Shown in pieces: positions 60,625 to 64,000 of a stretch of DNA of 64,000 nucleotides. Origin of the DNA: Oricola cellulosilytica (GTDB lineage Bacteria; Pseudomonadota; Alphaproteobacteria; Rhizobiales; Rhizobiaceae); contig NZ_JAINFK010000006.1 of the NCBI RefSeq assembly GCF_019966575.1, positions 184,347-248,346 on the forward strand, given 5' to 3'. The notes below the pieces were generated by a model. The model saw nothing but the letters and a program-made list of their open reading frames with translations, made no database searches and was not told where the DNA came from. Position 1 is the first letter of the stretch, and every line of letters begins with the position of its first letter. The translations under genes were made by a program, and so were the position numbers.

Positions 60625-61293
60625 GTGCGCATCGCCATCGTTGAAGATAACAGACCGTTGGCCGGCGGGATCGCCAAGGCCTTTGAAGCGGAAGGCCACG
60701 GCGTTGACCTTCTGCATGTCGGCACGGGCGCGGCGGATTTTCTGCTTGGCGAAAAGCTCGACCTGATCATCCTGGATGTCAATTTGCCGGGGTGTTCGGG
60801 CCTCGAGATTTTGGAATCACTCCGCGGTGCGGGAAACCATGCTCCGGTGATACTGCTGACCGCGCGCGACGCCATCGAAGACAAGGTCAGCGGCCTGGAC
60901 CTCGGGGCGGACGACTATCTGACCAAGCCGTTCGAACTTGCCGAGCTGCTTGCCCGGGCCCGCGCCCTGTTGAGGCGGGCCGACAAGGAAATCGCCACCA
61001 CGTCGCAATTGGGGCGAGTGGTCATTGATTCAGCCGCACGGCAGGTCTCCGTCGACGGCGCTGTAATCGATTTGCCCCGCCGCGAATTTGCGTTGCTTGA
61101 AGCACTGATGAGCTCCAGAGGCGGCGTCGTCTCCAAGACCCAAATCCTGGACCATCTCTACGGAACCGGCGCCGAGGTCGAGGAAAGTGCAGTCGAATTG
61201 TATGTACATCGCCTGCGCAAGAAACTGGCGGGATCGGGCACGGAGATCAAGACGGTGCGCGGGCTCGGTTATTGCCTGCGGTCAGTTGCATGA
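60625..61293 (+). CDS. tctD: TctD-like OmpR-family response regulator
   Basis: The 222-residue protein starts at GTG 60625 (VRIAIVEDNRPLAGGIAKAF). Acidic pocket Glu7/Asp8, phospho-acceptor Asp51 (IILDVNLPG), TAR and KPF are conserved, followed by an OmpR winged helix (LPRREFALLEALMSSRGGVV, YVHRLRKKLAGSGTEIKTVR, GLGYCLRS). It is divergent from tctC and overlaps the kinase gene by 4 bp. It should activate the transporter in response to tricarboxylates. Confidence 0.9.
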   Translation: MRIAIVEDNRPLAGGIAKAFEAEGHGVDLLHVGTGAADFLLGEKLDLIILDVNLPGCSGLEILESLRGAGNHAPVILLTARDAIEDKVSGLDLGADDYLTKPFELAELLARARALLRRADKEIATTSQLGRVVIDSAARQVSVDGAVIDLPRREFALLEALMSSRGGVVSKTQILDHLYGTGAEVEESAVELYVHRLRKKLAGSGTEIKTVRGLGYCLRSVA

Positions 61294-62672
61294 ATTCCAT
61301 TCGCACGAGGCTTTTGATTTGGCTGCTGATACCGCTGTCCACGGTGGCCGCCATCGTCTCGCTCGAAACGTTTTATTCTGCGCAGCGCGTATCCAAGGAT
61401 CTGCATGACCGGACCCTTTTGGCGGCTATGCTCACACTCTCTGAGAACATCGTCGCGTCCAGCGGCACACTGCTTGCGGACAACACACTGAAAATGCTCA
61501 CCGATAATCTCGGCGACGAGTTCTTCTATTACGTAAAGGGACCGCGCGGCGCCTTTATCACAGGATATTCCGCATTTCCGAAAATACCCGAAGGCATCGT
61601 TCTCGAGGACGAGAGGCCAATATTTTACGACGGACGCTATCGCGAAGCTCCGGTTCGCGTGACAGCAGTTCGCCAGTACCTCTCCGGCGGTCAGATTAAC
61701 GGGCTGACGACGATCATTACGTGGCAGAAAACGACTACGCGCGACCGACTGACTATATCACTGTTCGTGCGCTCGCTCTTGCGGCTCGTTCTGGTCGTAC
61801 TGGCCGCTGGCGCCATCGTTTGGTTCGCGGTCAGCCGCGGCTTGCGCCCAATCAGCGAATTGCAAGACGCGATCGAAAACCGTTCGCCGCACGATTTGAC
61901 GCCGATCAGGAGGTCGATGCCGATCGAATTGTCCGGCATTGTCGGGTCGATGAATGCGTTGTTCAAACGCGTTGCGCGGTCCAAGCAGAATCGCGAGCAG
62001 TTCATAGGTAATGCTGCTCATCAGCTTCGCAATCCTATCGCGGCCATCAAGGTCCAGGCGCAAGCGGCGCTCGCCTCCGACAGCAAGGCCGATCTGCACT
62101 CGGCGCTCGTCGAAATAGTCGAGGCAAGCGACCATACCGGCAAAATGATCAACCAAATGCTTTCCAGCGCAAGCGCTCACGCCCTCAGCAAGGAAAACAT
62201 GAGAGCGTTCGACCTTGCCCGAGTTGTGGCAGATGCCACGCAGGCGGTTGCGGTCTCAGCGCTTGAAAAAGGTCAGGACATTTCGCTGGATATGCAAATC
62301 GAATCGCTGGCCTATCGCGGCCATGAGATACTCATGCGGGAAGCGATCATAAATCTGGTCGACAATGCCGTGCGCCACAATGGAAGCGATAGCAGCATAA
62401 AGGTGCACCTGAGGCTTGCGGACAACCGTCAGGTCATCGACATTGGGGTCACCGATACGGGCAGATCCTTCGACGAAGAGATGCTCATCGCGCTGTCACA
62501 ACCCTTTTCGACCGGGGAGCAGACCAACTCAGGCAGCGGGCTTGGATTGTCGCTGGCAAAGGACGTCGCGAAGTCGCATGGGGGTTATCTTGACGTAACC
62601 TCCCGCAACGAGCCGGCGGGCAAGACCATTTCGATCAAATTGCCGGTGCAGAAAGCAGCGCTTAGCGCCTGA
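61290..62672 (+). CDS. tctE: TctE-like sensor histidine kinase
   Basis: The 460-residue protein has an N-terminal 2CSK sensor region between two membrane segments (about 8-28 and 165-185), H-box GNAAHQLRNPIAAIKVQAQA with His244, N-box INLVDNAVRHN and G2 GSGLGLSLAKDVA. The G1 box is VTDTGRSFDEE, where DxGxG is expected, so the second glycine is lost. Whether ATP binding is affected is unclear. Start at ATG 61290, overlapping tctD. Confidence 0.88.
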   Translation: MNSIRTRLLIWLLIPLSTVAAIVSLETFYSAQRVSKDLHDRTLLAAMLTLSENIVASSGTLLADNTLKMLTDNLGDEFFYYVKGPRGAFITGYSAFPKIPEGIVLEDERPIFYDGRYREAPVRVTAVRQYLSGGQINGLTTIITWQKTTTRDRLTISLFVRSLLRLVLVVLAAGAIVWFAVSRGLRPISELQDAIENRSPHDLTPIRRSMPIELSGIVGSMNALFKRVARSKQNREQFIGNAAHQLRNPIAAIKVQAQAALASDSKADLHSALVEIVEASDHTGKMINQMLSSASAHALSKENMRAFDLARVVADATQAVAVSALEKGQDISLDMQIESLAYRGHEILMREAIINLVDNAVRHNGSDSSIKVHLRLADNRQVIDIGVTDTGRSFDEEMLIALSQPFSTGEQTNSGSGLGLSLAKDVAKSHGGYLDVTSRNEPAGKTISIKLPVQKAALSA

Positions 62673-62886
62673 ACCTGGCTTTCAGCCGCGAAGGCATTCC
62701 GAGAATGTCGAGATCATTTGTTGCCGGCTCCCGGCGGGACTCAAATGCCCTTGCCAACCCTTGCGCCGCGCGTATCCGTGCGAAAAATTCCGAGCTTCTC
62801 ATATTGTATCCTTTCGGATACAATATAGATCGCATTTCCGGAAGCAGCACCTCTTCGATTGATATGACGGCCATGCGAAAGTGCAT
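62662..62886 (-). CDS. Small protein of unknown function, weakly DUF1127-like
   Basis: A 74-codon frame 10 bp after the dehydrogenase stop, with TAGGAGCGACGC before the ATG at 62886. The C-terminal half (FFARIRAAQGLARAFESRRE, LDILGMPSRL) recalls DUF1127 proteins, though weakly. An alternative ATG at 62802 gives 46 residues and lies directly against the palindrome 62801-62826. Which start is used, and whether it is expressed, cannot be decided here. Confidence 0.4.
   Translation of the reverse strand: MHFRMAVISIEEVLLPEMRSILYPKGYNMRSSEFFARIRAAQGLARAFESRREPATNDLDILGMPSRLKARFRR
62801..62826. promoter_or_regulatory. Second palindrome with the TGTATCC-N4-GGATACA operator
   Basis: Two 11-base arms (ATATTGTATCC and GGATACAATAT) flank TTTC. 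The inner 7-4-7 part matches the operator at 54456. On the minus strand the four spacer bases read GAAA, so an RNA hairpin with a stable tetraloop is also possible. No T run follows, so a terminator is unlikely. Confidence 0.7.
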
Positions 62887-62895
62887 GCGTCGCTC

Positions 62896-63873
62896 CTAAC
62901 GGTTCGGCCATATCTCCGGGTTGATCATGTGGATCGGGTGCCCCGCTTCATAGGCGAGGATCTGGTCGAATATATCCGCGAATTGCAAGTCATACTCTTC
63001 TCTGCTCACGTAACCGATGTGCGGGGTACACACGACACTCTCCATATGCAGCAAAGGATGATCGGTGTTATCGACGGGTTCCTCTTCATAGACGTCGATC
63101 GCGGCCATGCCGGGTCGGCCACTTTGCAACGCGGAAACCAGTGCTCCTTGCTCGATCAATCCTGCGCGGCTGGTATTAACCAGAAGCGCGTCAGATTTCA
63201 TCCGGGCAAGATCGTCGGGAGTAATCATGCCCCTGGTCGCCGGATAGAGCCGGACATGCAGGGAAACAATATCGCTGGTCATAAAAAACTCTTCGCGTGA
63301 CTCCGCCTGCCGATAACCATCCGCCACCGCATCGGCGCAAGACACTTCACCTCCCCAAACCTGCACATCCATGCCGAACGCGCGCGCGTATCCCGCGACC
63401 GCCTTGCCGATGCGGCCGTAGCTCCAGACACCAAGCGTTTTGCCGCGAACGGTGTGGCCGACGCCGATCTGCCACCTGCCATCCTTTAACGCCGCCATTT
63501 GTTGCGGAATCTGCCGCATGGCCGCCAGAATGAGGCCGAAGGTCAATTCGGCTGCAGCATAAGACGGGGTACCAGCATGCATGTTGGAGCATAGAAGCAC
63601 CCTATTTCGGGTGCAGGCCTCAACATCAATATGCGGGTAGACACTACGCTGACTGATCAGTTTCAAATTAGGTAATCGGTCCAGAAGTTCTGCTGTTATT
63701 CTGGTGCGCTCCCGAAACAGAACGAGTGCCTCGGCATCATGCAGCCGCTCCGCTATCGCATCTGTTTCCCGCAGGTGGTCGGTCCAGACATTAACATCGT
63801 GGCCGTTAAGCTTGTCAAAGCACGGCAGCGTTCGCAGCGTATCGAAATAATCGTCCAGAATGGAGATTCTCAT
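62896..63873 (-). CDS. D-2-hydroxyacid dehydrogenase family protein
   Basis: The 325-residue protein has the NAD loop [20 protein letters not shown], substrate-binding [20 protein letters not shown], the catalytic Arg region ([18 protein letters not shown]), Glu (DVYEEEP) and His ([14 protein letters not shown]). It interconverts a 2-hydroxy acid and a 2-keto acid. It lies downstream of the tct regulators, opposite in direction, next to the second operator, so it may belong to the same regulon. The substrate is unknown. Confidence 0.88.
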   Translation of the reverse strand: MRISILDDYFDTLRTLPCFDKLNGHDVNVWTDHLRETDAIAERLHDAEALVLFRERTRITAELLDRLPNLKLISQRSVYPHIDVEACTRNRVLLCSNMHAGTPSYAAAELTFGLILAAMRQIPQQMAALKDGRWQIGVGHTVRGKTLGVWSYGRIGKAVAGYARAFGMDVQVWGGEVSCADAVADGYRQAESREEFFMTSDIVSLHVRLYPATRGMITPDDLARMKSDALLVNTSRAGLIEQGALVSALQSGRPGMAAIDVYEEEPVDNTDHPLLHMESVVCTPHIGYVSREEYDLQFADIFDQILAYEAGHPIHMINPEIWPNR

Positions 63874-63936
63874 GCCGATAGGTCGTGTTCGCCCAGTTCG
63901 CTGTCAATCGTTCGCCCAGCCACCGCTTCTAGGCTC

Positions 63937-64000
63937 AGGACCTATTAATTTGGTTTGAGATGTGATTCAGGATTTCCGAACAGGAGGTTCTGATGGGTGA
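63937..64000 (+). mobile_element. Probable start of an IS5-family element at the window edge
   Basis: The last bases read GGACCTATTAATTTGG, a sequence resembling IS5-group terminal repeats, then a strong ribosome site (CAGGAGG) and ATGGGTGA at 63993, typical of the first codons of IS5-type transposases. Only eight coding bases are visible, so this rests on resemblance. Confidence 0.4.

Noticed and set aside
62801..62826. The palindrome as a Rho-independent terminator of tctE or the dehydrogenase gene
   Set aside because: The stem is AT-rich and not followed by a T run on either strand, and the half-sites match the operator at 54456.

Overview
The window looks like a chromosome segment of an alphaproteobacterium of the order Hyphomicrobiales (rhizobia and relatives). 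Support: high-GC coding with dense ATGA/GTGA start-stop overlaps, a GntR-type BioR biotin repressor with TTATnnATAA boxes, an E. coli-type MntR, a DUF736 remnant of the kind carried by rhizobial mobile elements, and conserved household genes (guaA, an rsmB-like gene, guaB, rlmE, ppx). The genus cannot be fixed from the sequence alone.

Layout, left to right. (1) 1-1473: a Fic-domain protein cut by the window edge. (2) 1.6-36.2 kb: accessory DNA that appears to be stacked at the 3' end of guaA. The last codons of guaA (core CCCCTCACTCCCACTC on the + strand) recur at 2012, 13350 and 36198, with related flanking arms that carry paired TACCGTCA-like repeats. The 2.0-13.35 kb segment carries a sugar ABC transporter operon with two Gfo/Idh/MocA oxidoreductases, an isomerase-fold enzyme and a small ABM-fold protein, plus a divergent ROK regulator and a signal-less paralogue of the binding protein. 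The 13.35-36.2 kb segment carries an MntR-controlled diheme cytochrome and PhnCDE-like importer, a glycine/serine-rich and PepSY protein pair with a two-component system, a TPP-riboswitch-led thiCOSGEFD operon, bioR and bioY, panBC, pabB, and fragments of IS30, IS5 and IS3 elements, a P-type ATPase and a type ISP restriction enzyme. No intact integrase was seen.

(3) 36.2-50.4 kb: ordinary chromosome: guaA, a DUF892 protein, a nucleosidase, a thioesterase, an RsmB-like methyltransferase, katG with divergent oxyR, a PQQ sugar dehydrogenase, a MAPEG protein, guaB, rlmE, a Ppx/GppA phosphatase, and tRNA-Gln(CTG). (4) 50.4-51.9 kb: a scar next to the tRNA, with a duplicated tRNA 3' end, a 275-bp-period direct repeat and a serine-recombinase remnant. 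(5) 52.0-63.9 kb: a tricarboxylate module: tcuB, tcuA, a GntR regulator, an AbrB-family membrane protein, a PrpF isomerase, a fused TctA-TctB permease, TctC, and the TctD/TctE two-component system. A 2-hydroxyacid dehydrogenase follows, and the window ends in what looks like the start of an IS element.

How the parts work together. The vitamin genes (thiamine, biotin uptake, pantothenate, p-aminobenzoate) form an unusually cofactor-rich stretch. In the tricarboxylate module TctABC would import a tricarboxylic acid, PrpF would isomerise it and TcuAB would oxidise it. An operator TGTATCC-N4-GGATACA in front of the GntR gene recurs 8.3 kb away. The strongest candidate for an undescribed system is the MntR-controlled operon at 14.4-18.8 kb: a secreted CCP/MauG-like diheme cytochrome encoded with a phosphonate-type ABC importer and no phosphonate enzymes.
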